Source of the DNA: Jannaschia sp. GRR-S6-38 | GTDB lineage: Bacteria; Pseudomonadota; Alphaproteobacteria; Rhodobacterales; Rhodobacteraceae | Assembly: GCF_029853695.1 (NCBI RefSeq) | Contig: NZ_CP122537.1 | Coordinates: 744,001 to 808,000 of the forward strand | Direction of reading: 5' to 3' | Length of the DNA: 64,000 bases | In this document: positions 8,292 through 16,815 of the stretch, piece after piece | How the letters are laid out: each line of letters begins with the position of its first letter | How positions within the stretch are numbered: the stretch's first letter is position 1 | Notes under the pieces: generated by a model | Seen by the model: the letters and a program-made list of their open reading frames with translations, nothing else | What the model was told of the DNA's origin: nothing | Database searches by the model: none | Translations under genes and position numbers: made by a program

Positions 8292-8948
8292 ATGAAAGCG
8301 CTCTTCCTCGGGTCCATCGGGACCCTCTCCGACACGTCCGAGCTGCAGCGCGAGGCCTTCAACGCCGCGTTCCGCGAGCACGGGCTGGACTGGCACTGGG
8401 ACCGCGACGCCTACCGGGACATGCTGCGCGTGGCCGGCGGGCGCCGCCGGATCGAGGCGCAGGCCGAGGCCGAGGGCGTCGAGGTCGACGCCACCGCGGT
8501 GCACGCCACCAAGTCGCGGCTCTTCCAGGAGATGCTGGATGCCGGCCGCGCCGAGGCCCGCCCCGGGATCCGCGAGCTGATCGAGACGGCGCGCGACGAC
8601 GGCATGCTGCTGGGGCTGGTCACGACCACCTCAAAGGGCAACGTCAACGCTCTGCTGGGCGGGCTCGACCTCTCGCCCGACAGCTTCGACGTCGTCGTGA
8701 CGCGGGACAACGTCACCGAGCCCAAGCCCGATCCGGAATGCTATGCCCATGCCGCCGGCGCGCTCGGGGCCGAGACGAAGGCCTGCATCGCGATCGAGGA
8801 CAATGCCGACGGCGTGCGTGCGGCACTGGCGGCGGGCACGACCTGCTATGCCTGGCCCAACGAGAACACGACCGATCACGACTTCTCCGGCGCGACCATG
8901 GCCGGGCGCGACATCTGCCGGACCATCTTCGGGGCACGCGCGGCATGA
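8292..8948 (+). CDS. HAD-IA-like protein lacking the nucleophile motif
   Basis: A 218-residue protein with the CbbY/phosphoglycolate-phosphatase layout: cap domain (residues 15-90), motif II-like LGLVTTTSKGNVN, conserved lysine region VTRDNVTEPKPDPECY and motif IV-like IAIEDNADGVRAALAAG. Motif I, normally DxDGT with the nucleophile and the acid/base aspartates, reads L-G-S-I-G-T-L at residues 6-12, so Gly 7 and Ile 9 replace both aspartates. It should not be a phosphatase of the normal kind. Its stop overlaps the start of the TauD-like dioxygenase (ATGA), implying joint production and perhaps a shared pathway. The fold assignment is secure; the role is unknown. Confidence 0.85.
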   Translation: MKALFLGSIGTLSDTSELQREAFNAAFREHGLDWHWDRDAYRDMLRVAGGRRRIEAQAEAEGVEVDATAVHATKSRLFQEMLDAGRAEARPGIRELIETARDDGMLLGLVTTTSKGNVNALLGGLDLSPDSFDVVVTRDNVTEPKPDPECYAHAAGALGAETKACIAIEDNADGVRAALAAGTTCYAWPNENTTDHDFSGATMAGRDICRTIFGARAA

Positions 8949-9685
8949 GCTGGGAAGCCGCGCGCTGCGCGCTGGACCCCGAGGCGGTACGGGCGGCGCT
9001 GGGCGATGCCGGGGTCGCGGTGATCGAGGGCACGGATGTCAGCGACGCCGAATTCGTGGCCTTCCTCGAGCGCCTCGGCCCGCTGACCTTCACCGAGGGC
9101 GAGGCGTCGCATCCCGGACAGCCGAAGCTGAACGTGGTGTCGAACATGGGCCGCAAGACCAAGCCCCGCTCGGTCTTTCACACCGATACCAGCTACGTCT
9201 CGCGACCGCCCGCCTTCACCGCGCTCAAGGCCGAGCGCATCCCCGAGGCGGGCGGCGAGACCGTGTTCACCAACCAATTCGACGCGCTGGAGCGGCTCGA
9301 TGCCGAGACGCAGGCACGGCTGAAGGGGGCGCGGGTCCTGCACCGGGTCACCGGCGTCAATCCGGGCGACGGCGCGGAGACCGAGACCTGGCATCCGCTG
9401 CTGCGCCGCCACCCGGTGTCGGGGCGGGTCGCGCTCTGGCTGTCGACGCCGGAGCGTTGCGTGGACCTCGAACTCGCCGACGGCAGCCGCGTGCCGCAGA
9501 TGGTGGCCGAGCTTTACGCACATTCGACCGACCCCGCGCATCACTGGCGGCACCGCTGGAAGGCGGGCGACATCGTGATCTGGGACAACCGCTGCACGCT
9601 GCACAAGGCGGACCATTCCGCCGTGGTCGGCGACCGCGTCCTGCATCGGGGCATGGTCGGCGGCGAGGAACCGGTCGCCGCCTGA
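8945..9685 (+). CDS. TauD/TfdA-family Fe(II)/2-oxoglutarate dioxygenase
   Basis: A 246-residue non-haem iron oxygenase. It has the facial-triad H-x-D at residues 79-81 (VFHTDTSY), the distal part [16 protein letters not shown], and the distal His and 2-oxoglutarate-binding Arg in VLHRGMVGG, all in TauD order. Family members hydroxylate taurine, aryloxyalkanoates or related small acids using 2-oxoglutarate and oxygen; the substrate here is not defined. The start codon overlaps the stop of the HAD-like gene (ATGA) and a plausible ribosome site lies within it, so the pair is one translational unit. Confidence 0.9.
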   Translation: MSWEAARCALDPEAVRAALGDAGVAVIEGTDVSDAEFVAFLERLGPLTFTEGEASHPGQPKLNVVSNMGRKTKPRSVFHTDTSYVSRPPAFTALKAERIPEAGGETVFTNQFDALERLDAETQARLKGARVLHRVTGVNPGDGAETETWHPLLRRHPVSGRVALWLSTPERCVDLELADGSRVPQMVAELYAHSTDPAHHWRHRWKAGDIVIWDNRCTLHKADHSAVVGDRVLHRGMVGGEEPVAA

Positions 9686-9806
9686 CCCCACGCGGCGCGG
9701 CGCCCGGCCTGCGCGCCGCACCGTCTCTCCCGTTGCGCCTGACTATGCGGCTGATAGTCTCCGCTCAAAGGCAGGACGGGGCCCCGGGGCCCGCAGGAGT
9801 AGAGAC

Positions 9807-10277
9807 ATGGACAAGGTCCCGATGACGCCGCGCGGCATGGCCGCGCTGCAGGCCGAGCTGAAGAACCTGAAATCCGTGGAACGCCCGGCGATCATCCGCG
9901 CGATCGCCGAGGCGCGCGAGCATGGCGACCTGTCGGAGAACGCCGAATACCACTCCGCCCGTGAGAAGCAGTCCTTCATCGAGGGCCGCATCAAGGAGCT
10001 CGAGGGCCTGATCTCGCTGGCCGAGGTTATCGACCCGGCCAAGATGTCGGGCGCGATCAAGTTCGGCGCCACCGTGACCCTGATCGACGAGGACACGGAG
10101 GAGGAGAAGACCTACCAGATCGTCGGCGAGCAGGAGGCCGATATCGAGAACGGGCTGCTCAACATCCGCTCGCCGCTGGCCCGCGCGCTGATCGGCAAGG
10201 AGGAAGGCGACAGCGTCGAGGTGCGCACGCCGGGCGGCACCCGCGACTACGAGATCACGACGGTTCTCTATCGCTAG
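9807..10277 (+). CDS. greA: Transcription elongation factor GreA
   Basis: Binds the RNA polymerase secondary channel and stimulates cleavage of backtracked transcripts. At 156 residues it is of standard length: an N-terminal coiled coil with the tip motif [19 protein letters not shown] containing the catalytic acidic residues, then a C-terminal FKBP-like domain ending [16 protein letters not shown] ribosome site AGGAG precedes the start. Just upstream lies a 14-bp palindrome GGGCCCCGGGGCCC (9779-9792), which could fold near the ribosome site; I cannot tell whether it regulates. Confidence 0.96.
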   Translation: MDKVPMTPRGMAALQAELKNLKSVERPAIIRAIAEAREHGDLSENAEYHSAREKQSFIEGRIKELEGLISLAEVIDPAKMSGAIKFGATVTLIDEDTEEEKTYQIVGEQEADIENGLLNIRSPLARALIGKEEGDSVEVRTPGGTRDYEITTVLYR

Positions 10278-10400
10278 GATGGCCACGATGGGGGAGACCG
10301 GCCCGAAGGCCAGCGAAGCCCGGTCGGCCCCGAGCGTGCCCCCCGGCCCGGCCTTCTCGGTTCGCAGCCGAGCCGCGCGAACGGCGTCTCGACCATCGAG

Positions 10401-11318
10401 GTGGCGGCGCTGGCGCTGAGCCTCGGCTGGCTGGGGCTCGTCGGCTGGTTCTTCCTGACGATGGAGCCCGAGCAGGCCCGCCTCAGCCGTGCGGACCCCC
10501 TGGGCTTCATGATGACGATCCTCGGCGTCTTCCTGCCCGTCGCGCTGATCTGGGTGGCCGCCGCCGCCGCGCGCACCGCCCGCATCATGCGCGAGGAGAG
10601 CGGCCGCCTGCAGGCCGCGATCGACGCGATGCGGCTGAGCTATCTCGACCAGCAGCAGATGGCGGGGCTGTCGCTCAAGCGCGACATGGAGGAGCGGATC
10701 GAGCAGATGGGCCGGGCCCAGGCCGTGCTGCGCGCCGAGCTGGCCTCGCTCCAGGCGCAGCCCGAGGCCCTGCTCGACGCGCCCGCCCGCCCCCAGCCGC
10801 CCGAGCCGCAGCCCGCGCTGGCCCTCGACGGCGAGGAGGCGCCCGACCCGCTGCCGCCGGAGGATTTCGTCCGCGCGCTCGACTTCCCCCGCACCGATCG
10901 CGATCGCGAAGGCTTCGCCGTGCTGCGCCGCGCGCTGGAGCATCACCCGACCGCCCGCGTCGTCACCGCGGCGCAGGACGTGCTGACCCTGCTCAGCCAG
11001 GACGGCATCTACATGGACGACCTCGTGCCCGACCACGCCGACGTGGCCACCTGGCGCCGCTTCGCCGAAGGCGCGCGCGGGGCCGAGATCGCGGCGCTCT
11101 CCGGCATTCGCGACCGCTCGAGCCTCGCGCTGACGGCGGGGCGGATGCGCGACGACACCGTCTTCCGCGACACGGTCCACCACTTCCTGCGCAGCTTCGA
11201 CGCGGCGCTGGCGGGCTTCGCGCCGCGGGCGACGGATCACGAGCTGATGCTGCTGGCCGACAGCCGGTCGGGCCGCGCCTTCATGCTGACGGGACGCGTC
11301 GCCGGGATCTTCGGCTGA
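10401..11318 (+). CDS. Membrane-anchored coiled-coil protein of unknown function
   Basis: No family recognised. The protein has two membrane helices near the N-terminus (VAALALSLGWLGLVGWFFL and MMTILGVFLPVALIWVAAAA), then a charged coiled coil (about residues 60-115), a proline-rich linker, and a globular C-terminal domain containing RRALEHHPTARVV and FRDTVHHFLRSFDAAL. GTG 10401 is the only plausible initiation codon in this frame, but it has no good ribosome site and would start inside the first helix. An ATG at 10279 in another frame encodes an alanine/proline-rich leader running straight into this region, so a 5' frameshift is likely (see findings). The coding nature of the body is clear. 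Confidence 0.75.
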   Translation: MAALALSLGWLGLVGWFFLTMEPEQARLSRADPLGFMMTILGVFLPVALIWVAAAAARTARIMREESGRLQAAIDAMRLSYLDQQQMAGLSLKRDMEERIEQMGRAQAVLRAELASLQAQPEALLDAPARPQPPEPQPALALDGEEAPDPLPPEDFVRALDFPRTDRDREGFAVLRRALEHHPTARVVTAAQDVLTLLSQDGIYMDDLVPDHADVATWRRFAEGARGAEIAALSGIRDRSSLALTAGRMRDDTVFRDTVHHFLRSFDAALAGFAPRATDHELMLLADSRSGRAFMLTGRVAGIFG

Positions 11319-11428
11319 CCAGCTTTCCACCCCTCGGTTCGCCGGCGCGCAGGCCCTGCGCGCGGGCCGGTCTGGGCGCGGCACTCGCCGGGCGCTAGCT
11401 GTCCCTCCCGGACTTGAGCGGAGGCATC

Positions 11429-12400
11429 ATGGGACAGCTGATCGAGGGCGTCTGGAAGGACGACTGGTACGACACCGAGAAGACCGGCGGGAAATTCGTC
11501 CGCTCGACCGCTGGGTTCCGCAACTGGGTCACCCGCGACGGCGCGCCCGGGCCCTCGGGCGAGGGCGGCTTCCCCGCCGCGCCCGGCCGCTACCATCTCT
11601 ATGTCAGCTATGCCTGCCCCTGGGCCCATCGCGCGCTGATCTTCCGCCAGCTGAAGGGGCTCGACCAGATGATCGGCGTCTCGGCGGTGCATCCCGACAT
11701 GCTGGGCGATGGCTGGACCTTCGACACCGACGACAAAGGGGCCAAGGGCGACACGCTCCACGGCCTGCCCTTCATGCGCGACATATACATCCGCGCGGAT
11801 CCGAAGGTCTCGGGGCGGGTGACCGTGCCGGTGCTATGGGATCGCGAGCGCGAGACCATCGTGTCGAACGAGAGCGCCGAGATCATCCGCATGTTCAACA
11901 CGGCCTTCGACGAGCTGACCGGGGACGAGCAGGATTTCTACCCCGAGGACCTGCGCGCCGAGATCGATCGCATCAACCCGCGCGTCTATTCCGACATCAA
12001 CAACGGCGTCTACAAATCGGGCTTCGCCACAACGCAGGACGCCTATGACGAGGCGGTCACCGCGCTGTTCGACGCGCTGGACTGGGTCGAAGGCCTGTTG
12101 GGCGAGCGCCGCTACCTCGCCGGGGACCGGATCACCGAGGCCGATTGGCGGCTCTTCACCACGCTCGTGCGCTTCGACGCGGTCTATCACCTGCATTTCA
12201 AGTGCAACCGGCGGCGCCTGATCGACTACCCGAGGCTCTGGGCCTATGCGCGCGAGCTCTACCAGGTGCCGGGCGTGGCCGGGACGGTGAATTTCGACCA
12301 TATCGTGCGGCATTACCACTACAGCCACGAGTCGATTAACCCGCACCGGATCATCCCGATCAACCCGGTCATCGACTGGACCAGCCCCCACGGGCGGTGA
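11429..12400 (+). CDS. Glutathionyl-hydroquinone reductase (Xi-class GST, YqjG-like)
   Basis: A 323-residue glutathione transferase of the Xi/omega type that removes glutathione from glutathionyl-hydroquinones. Catalytic Cys 63 sits in VSYACPWAHRALIFRQLKGL, the hallmark of the class; later segments include SNESAEIIRMFN, VYKSGFATTQDAYDEAV and RLFTTLVRFDAVYHLHFKCN, again class-specific. ATG 11429 is preferred over an upstream TTG because GGAGG lies eight bases before it. A stand-alone gene. Confidence 0.93.
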   Translation: MGQLIEGVWKDDWYDTEKTGGKFVRSTAGFRNWVTRDGAPGPSGEGGFPAAPGRYHLYVSYACPWAHRALIFRQLKGLDQMIGVSAVHPDMLGDGWTFDTDDKGAKGDTLHGLPFMRDIYIRADPKVSGRVTVPVLWDRERETIVSNESAEIIRMFNTAFDELTGDEQDFYPEDLRAEIDRINPRVYSDINNGVYKSGFATTQDAYDEAVTALFDALDWVEGLLGERRYLAGDRITEADWRLFTTLVRFDAVYHLHFKCNRRRLIDYPRLWAYARELYQVPGVAGTVNFDHIVRHYHYSHESINPHRIIPINPVIDWTSPHGR

Positions 12401-12482
12401 GGCGCGCGCGCGGCGACATCCGCCGCATTGCCTCGGGCCAGCGCCCGGTCTAGCAAACGCGCCGAACGCCACGGGAGCCGCC

Positions 12483-12848
12483 ATGACCACCACGATCACG
12501 ATCTGCGACACCTGCAAGCGCGACGACTGGGACGCGGGCCAGGGCGCCAGCGACGGCGAGCGCCTGGCCGACCTGGTCGAGCGCGCGGCCGCGGGCATCC
12601 CCGGCGTCGCGACGCGGCGGCATTCCTGCCTGATGGGCTGCAAGGGCGCCTGCAACGTGACCCTGCAGGCGCGCGGCAAGATGGCCTATACGCTCGGCCG
12701 CTTCGATCCCGAGATCGAGGCCGCGCAGGGCATCGTGGATTACGCCGCCAAGCACGCCGCCGCCGAGACAGGCGTGGTGCCGTTCCGCGAATGGCCGCAG
12801 GCGATCAAGGGCCATTTCGTCACCCGCCACCCGCCCCTGCCGGAGTGA
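12483..12848 (+). CDS. DUF1636 family metal-binding protein
   Basis: A 121-residue thioredoxin-fold-like protein with two cysteine groups: C-x-x-C near the N-terminus (Cys 8 and 11, ICDTCKRD) and CLMGCKGAC (Cys 49, 53 and 57). This arrangement resembles a 2Fe-2S ferredoxin-like site. DUF1636 genes occur beside cobalamin genes in many Rhodobacterales, and here the next gene is cobC, whose GTG start overlaps this stop (GTGA). A role in cobalt handling or redox support of B12 synthesis is inferred from that linkage, not shown. Confidence 0.87.
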   Translation: MTTTITICDTCKRDDWDAGQGASDGERLADLVERAAAGIPGVATRRHSCLMGCKGACNVTLQARGKMAYTLGRFDPEIEAAQGIVDYAAKHAAAETGVVPFREWPQAIKGHFVTRHPPLPE

Positions 12849-13822
12849 GCGCTGGGCAGGATTCCGCCCGCGCGTCCGCTACGCGCGACCTGAAGCCCGC
12901 GCCCGCCGCGCGCGATCATGGCGGCGGGCTCGACGCGGCGCGGGCCCGCTGGGGCGGCACGGACTGGATCGACCTGTCGACCGGCATCAACCCCGACCCC
13001 TACCCCCGGCCCGACCTGCCCGACCGCGCCTGGACCGCCCTGCCCGACCGCGACGCAGAGGCCGCGCTGGAGCACGCGGCGCGCGTATTCTGGCGGGTGC
13101 CCCCAGCGGCCGCGATCCTCGCCGCGCCCGGCGCCTCGGCCCTGATCGCGAAGCTGCCCGCGCTGGCGCCCGGCGGGCGCGTGGCGATCCCCGGCCCGAC
13201 CTATAACGAGCACGCCGCGGCCTTCCGCGCGCATGGCTTCGCCCTGGCCGGGACGGCGGAGGCGCGGGTGCTGGTCCATCCCAACAACCCCGATGGCCGG
13301 CTCTGGTCCGCGGCCGATCTCACCCCCTTCACCGTCGTCGACGAGAGCTTCTGCGACGTGACGCCCGACGCCTCGCTGGTGGCGGAGGCGGCGCGGCCGG
13401 GCGTGATCGTCCTAAAGAGCTTCGGCAAGTTCTGGGGCCTCGCGGGGCTGCGGCTGGGCTTCGCCATCGGCCATCCCGAGACGCTGGCACCGCTGGCCGA
13501 GGCGCTGGGACCCTGGCCGGTCTCGGGCCCGGCGCTGGCCATCGGCGCGGCGGCGCTGTCGGACCCGGACTGGGCGGCCCGCACGCGCGCCCGGCTTCGC
13601 TCGGACGCAGCGCGGCTGGACGCGCTGATGGCGCTGCACGGCAGGCCGGTCGGCGGGACGGACCTCTTCCGCCTCTACGACGTGGGCGACGCCCGCGCGC
13701 TGCAGGACCGGCTGGCGCGCCACGCGATCTGGTCGCGGATCTTTCCCTATTCCGACAGCTGGCTGCGCCTAGGCCTGCCGCCCGCCCGGGGCTGGGACAG
13801 GCTCGAGGCCGCGCTCGCATGA
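12845..13822 (+). CDS. cobC: Threonine-phosphate decarboxylase (cobalamin pathway, CobC)
   Basis: PLP enzyme of aminotransferase fold I that makes (R)-1-aminopropan-2-yl phosphate, the linker used to build the nucleotide loop of cobalamin. The 325-residue product starts with GTG 12845, overlapping the DUF1636 stop (GTGA); no usable ATG exists near the N-terminus. Visible motifs: [36 protein letters not shown] and the PLP-lysine segment [16 protein letters not shown]. The downstream cobD gene overlaps its stop by ATGA. Its length is slightly below that of E. coli CobD but normal for alphaproteobacterial CobC. Confidence 0.92.
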   Translation: MSAGQDSARASATRDLKPAPAARDHGGGLDAARARWGGTDWIDLSTGINPDPYPRPDLPDRAWTALPDRDAEAALEHAARVFWRVPPAAAILAAPGASALIAKLPALAPGGRVAIPGPTYNEHAAAFRAHGFALAGTAEARVLVHPNNPDGRLWSAADLTPFTVVDESFCDVTPDASLVAEAARPGVIVLKSFGKFWGLAGLRLGFAIGHPETLAPLAEALGPWPVSGPALAIGAAALSDPDWAARTRARLRSDAARLDALMALHGRPVGGTDLFRLYDVGDARALQDRLARHAIWSRIFPYSDSWLRLGLPPARGWDRLEAALA

Positions 13823-14721
13823 TCCTCGCGCTCGCCATGGCCCTCGATGCCTGGCTGGGGGAGCCCGACTGGCTCTGGTCCCGCGCGCCGCACCCGGCGG
13901 TGCTGATGGGTCGCGCGGTCGACCGGCTCGACGCGCGCTGGAACCGCGGCGCGCGGCGGCGCGCCCGTGGCGTGGCGGCGGTGGTGGTGCTGGTGGCCGG
14001 GGCCTGGGCCGCCGGCTGGCTGATCGCGGTGCCGCCCGACGCGGGGCTTCTGGAATTGATCGCCGCCGCCATTCTGCTCGCGCAGCGCAGCCTGATCGAG
14101 CATGTGCGCGCCGTGGCCGAGGCGCTGCGCCGATCGCTGCCCGAGGGCCGCGCCGCGGTCGCCATGATCGTGGGCCGCGACACCGCGGCGATGGACGGCC
14201 CCGCCGTCGCCCGTGCCGCGATCGAGAGCGCGGCGGAGAACTTCTCGGACGGCGTCGTCGCGCCCGCCTTCTGGTTCGCCATCGGCGGGCTGCCCGCGAT
14301 GCTCGTCTACAAGATGGTCAACACCGCCGATTCGATGATCGGCTACCGCACCCCTCGGCACGAGGCGTTCGGCTGGGCCGCCGCCCGGCTGGACGACCTT
14401 CTCAACTGGATCCCCGCGCGGTTGACCGCCATCCTGATCCTCGTCGCGGGCGGCGCCTGGCGGCACTGGTCGCGCGTCCCGAACGACGCGCGGCTGCACC
14501 GCTCGCCCAACGCGGGCTGGCCCGAGGCCGCGATCGCGCCGGTTCTGGGCGTCGCGCTGGCCGGGCCGCGCAGCTACGAGGGGCGCATGCAGGATTTCCC
14601 CTGGGTGAACCCGACGGGCGACCGCGCGCCGCGCCCGCGCGACGTGGATCGCGCATGTGTGATCCTGTGGCGGGCCTGGGCGCTCGCGCTGGCCCTCGCA
14701 TCCCTGACGGCGCTGGCCTAG
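13819..14721 (+). CDS. cobD: Adenosylcobinamide-phosphate synthase (CbiB/CobD)
   Basis: Integral membrane enzyme that attaches aminopropanol phosphate, the product of CobC, to adenosylcobyric acid. The 300-residue product has about four hydrophobic helices and the family motifs [19 protein letters not shown] at the N-terminus, [36 protein letters not shown] and [21 protein letters not shown]. It overlaps cobC by ATGA, so the two consecutive pathway enzymes are translationally coupled. In the Pseudomonas/Rhodobacter naming this is CobD (CbiB in Salmonella). Confidence 0.95.
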   Translation: MILALAMALDAWLGEPDWLWSRAPHPAVLMGRAVDRLDARWNRGARRRARGVAAVVVLVAGAWAAGWLIAVPPDAGLLELIAAAILLAQRSLIEHVRAVAEALRRSLPEGRAAVAMIVGRDTAAMDGPAVARAAIESAAENFSDGVVAPAFWFAIGGLPAMLVYKMVNTADSMIGYRTPRHEAFGWAAARLDDLLNWIPARLTAILILVAGGAWRHWSRVPNDARLHRSPNAGWPEAAIAPVLGVALAGPRSYEGRMQDFPWVNPTGDRAPRPRDVDRACVILWRAWALALALASLTALA

Positions 14722-14751
14722 GAGGCGTCGGACCCCGACCCGGAGACCGCC

Positions 14752-15936
14752 ATGCGCCGCGCCCCCTTCGCCGCCCTGCCCCTCGCCTTGCTGCTCGCCC
14801 TTCCGCAGCCCGCCGCCGCGCAGCAATGCGGCGGGTCCTTCGCGGGCTTCGTAGAGGCGCTCCGATCCGAATCCGTCGCCCGCGGTCACGCCCCCGCCAC
14901 CGTCGAAGCCTTCTTCGCGGGCGTCCGGCAGGACGAGCGCACGCTGCGCGCCGATCGCGCGCAGGGGGTCTTCAACCTCGATTTCGTGGATTTCGCCCGC
15001 CGCCTGATCTCCGCCGACCGGATGCGACGCGGGGCGGCCAATGAAGCGGCCCATGACGCGATCTTCGACCGGGCGGAGCGGGATTACGGCATCCCGCGCG
15101 GCATCCTCCTCGCGTTCTGGGCGCTGGAGACCGATTACGGCCAGGTGCAGGGCGACTTCGTCACGCGCGACTCGCTGGTGACCCTGGCGCATGACTGCCG
15201 CCGCCCGGAGCTCTTCCGCCCGCAGGTCTTCGCGGCGCTGGAGCTCTACGCCCGGGGCGAGTTCGAGCTGGGCACGACGGGGGCCTGGGCGGGCGAGATC
15301 GGGCAGGTGCAGATGCTGCCGAGCGACATCCTCGAACGCGGCGTCGATGGCGATGGCGACGGGCGCGTGACGCTCAAGAGCTCGGTCCCCGACGCGCTGC
15401 TTTCCGGGGCCAACCTTCTCCGCGGTCTCGGCTGGCGGCCGGGCGAGCCCTGGCTGGTCGAGGTGTCGGTGCCGGAGGATCTGGACTGGGCACGGACCGG
15501 GCTCGATCACACGCGTCCCGTCGCCGAATGGTTGGCCCGCGGCGTCGCCCCGCGGGGCCCGGATTTCGGCATGACCGCCGAGATGCCGGCCGCGCTGATC
15601 CTGCCGCAGGGCCGGCGGGGCACGGCCTTTCTCGCCTTCGCGAACTACGAGACGCTGTTCGAGTGGAACGAGAGCTTCGTCTACGTCACCACCGCCGCCT
15701 ATTTCGCCACGCGCCTGTCGGGCGCACCGGTCTTCGATCCGGGCGATCCGCCCGCGGGCCTGTCGGAGGCCGAGATGAGGGCCCTGCAGACCGCGCTCGT
15801 GGCGCGCGGCCACGACGTGGGCGCGGTCGACGGCATCCTCGGGCGGCTCACCCGCCGCGCGGTGCGCGCAGAGCAGGCGCGGCTGGGCCTTCCGGCCGAT
15901 GCCTGGCCAACCGGGGAATTGCTGGCCCGGCTCTGA
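14752..15936 (+). CDS. Lytic murein transglycosylase (GH103, MltB-like) with peptidoglycan-binding domain
   Basis: Periplasmic enzyme cleaving the MurNAc-GlcNAc bond of peptidoglycan with 1,6-anhydro product formation. The 394-residue product has a Sec signal ending AQPAAA-Q-type near residue 24; a GH103 domain with catalytic Glu 126 in FWALETDYGQVQGDF, the GEIGQVQMLPSD segment and WNESFVYVTTAAYFATRL; and a C-terminal PG_binding_1 repeat of about 55 residues (ALQTALVARGHDVGAVDGILG). No lipobox is present, so it is soluble rather than a lipoprotein. It follows cobD by 30 bases, though a functional link is unlikely. Confidence 0.92.
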   Translation: MRRAPFAALPLALLLALPQPAAAQQCGGSFAGFVEALRSESVARGHAPATVEAFFAGVRQDERTLRADRAQGVFNLDFVDFARRLISADRMRRGAANEAAHDAIFDRAERDYGIPRGILLAFWALETDYGQVQGDFVTRDSLVTLAHDCRRPELFRPQVFAALELYARGEFELGTTGAWAGEIGQVQMLPSDILERGVDGDGDGRVTLKSSVPDALLSGANLLRGLGWRPGEPWLVEVSVPEDLDWARTGLDHTRPVAEWLARGVAPRGPDFGMTAEMPAALILPQGRRGTAFLAFANYETLFEWNESFVYVTTAAYFATRLSGAPVFDPGDPPAGLSEAEMRALQTALVARGHDVGAVDGILGRLTRRAVRAEQARLGLPADAWPTGELLARL

Positions 15937-15939
15937 CGC

Positions 15940-16722
15940 TCAGCCCGCGGCGACCGCCACGGTCTGCGACACCAGCGTCGCCAGCCCGTAGCTCGTCAGA
16001 AAGGACACGTCCGCAGCGTCCCGGCCGACGCCGACCAGCGCCAGTTCGGAAGCGCTCGCCATGCCGGTCGGATCGACCAGGTGCCAGGCGTCCTCCAGCC
16101 AGACCTCGGCCACGAGGTGGAAATCGGGCGGATCGACCCGCGGCGCGTAGCCCGAGGCAACGCGCGCAGGGATTCCCGCCGCCCGCGCCAGCGCGACCAT
16201 GACATGCGCATAGTCGCGGCAGACCCCGCGCCGCTGGACGAAGCTTTCCCGTGCGGTCGTCGCGGCGGTCGAGACGCCCGCCACATAGGTGAAATGCGTC
16301 CCGATCCAGTCCCGGATCGCGAGGATCAGCGGCCCGCCGGACAGGCCCGCGAATTCGGCGGAGACGAAGGCCTCGAACTCGTCCGAGGGGCAATAGCGCG
16401 AGGGCATGAGAAAGCCCGTCGCCTCGCCCGTCAGGGCCCGCGGCGGATCCGCCGTCAGGCTCTCGAAACCCGGATCGGGCCGGTCGATCGCCACCGTGGC
16501 CCGGTAGGTCGCCTCGAACCGCCCCTCGGCCTGCATCCAGGCGCGGGTGCCGAAGGCCTGCTCGGCGGGCACGCGCGTGAAATCGTTGACCGGCGTCGTG
16601 AACAGCCGGTCCTCGCGCACGTCCTGCCCCGCCACGCGGGCCAGCTCGACCTGCAGCAGCAAGTCCGCGGCGGCCTCGAAATCGTAGGCCATCTTCGCTT
16701 CGATCGTGAGAATGGTCGCCAT
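15940..16722 (-). CDS. Transglutaminase-like family protein
   Basis: A 260-residue protein of the bacterial transglutaminase/protease-like superfamily. The catalytic triad is visible: Cys 168 in RRGVCRDYAHVM, His 202 in DFHLVAEVWLED and Asp 217 in WHLVDPTG. The N-terminal half is the beta-rich domain typical of these cytosolic two-domain members (ILTIEAKMAYDFEAAADLLLQVE). Such proteins are thought to be cysteine peptidases or amidases, but no substrate is known for this group. It converges with the transglycosylase gene with only three bases between the stops. Confidence 0.88.
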   Translation of the reverse strand: MATILTIEAKMAYDFEAAADLLLQVELARVAGQDVREDRLFTTPVNDFTRVPAEQAFGTRAWMQAEGRFEATYRATVAIDRPDPGFESLTADPPRALTGEATGFLMPSRYCPSDEFEAFVSAEFAGLSGGPLILAIRDWIGTHFTYVAGVSTAATTARESFVQRRGVCRDYAHVMVALARAAGIPARVASGYAPRVDPPDFHLVAEVWLEDAWHLVDPTGMASASELALVGVGRDAADVSFLTSYGLATLVSQTVAVAAG

Positions 16723-16815
16723 GCCGGGTCCGCCTTCCGCAAAGCTGGGGCCGGGGCGCGCGGGATCGCGGCCGGTCCGGGCCGGATGCGCCCTTTCCGT
16801 CCCCGCCGCAACCCG

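Noticed and set aside
12401..12482. A second cobalamin riboswitch before the DUF1636-cobC-cobD genes
   Set aside because: GCCACGG-like bases occur by chance; none of the other conserved strings is there and the gap is too short.
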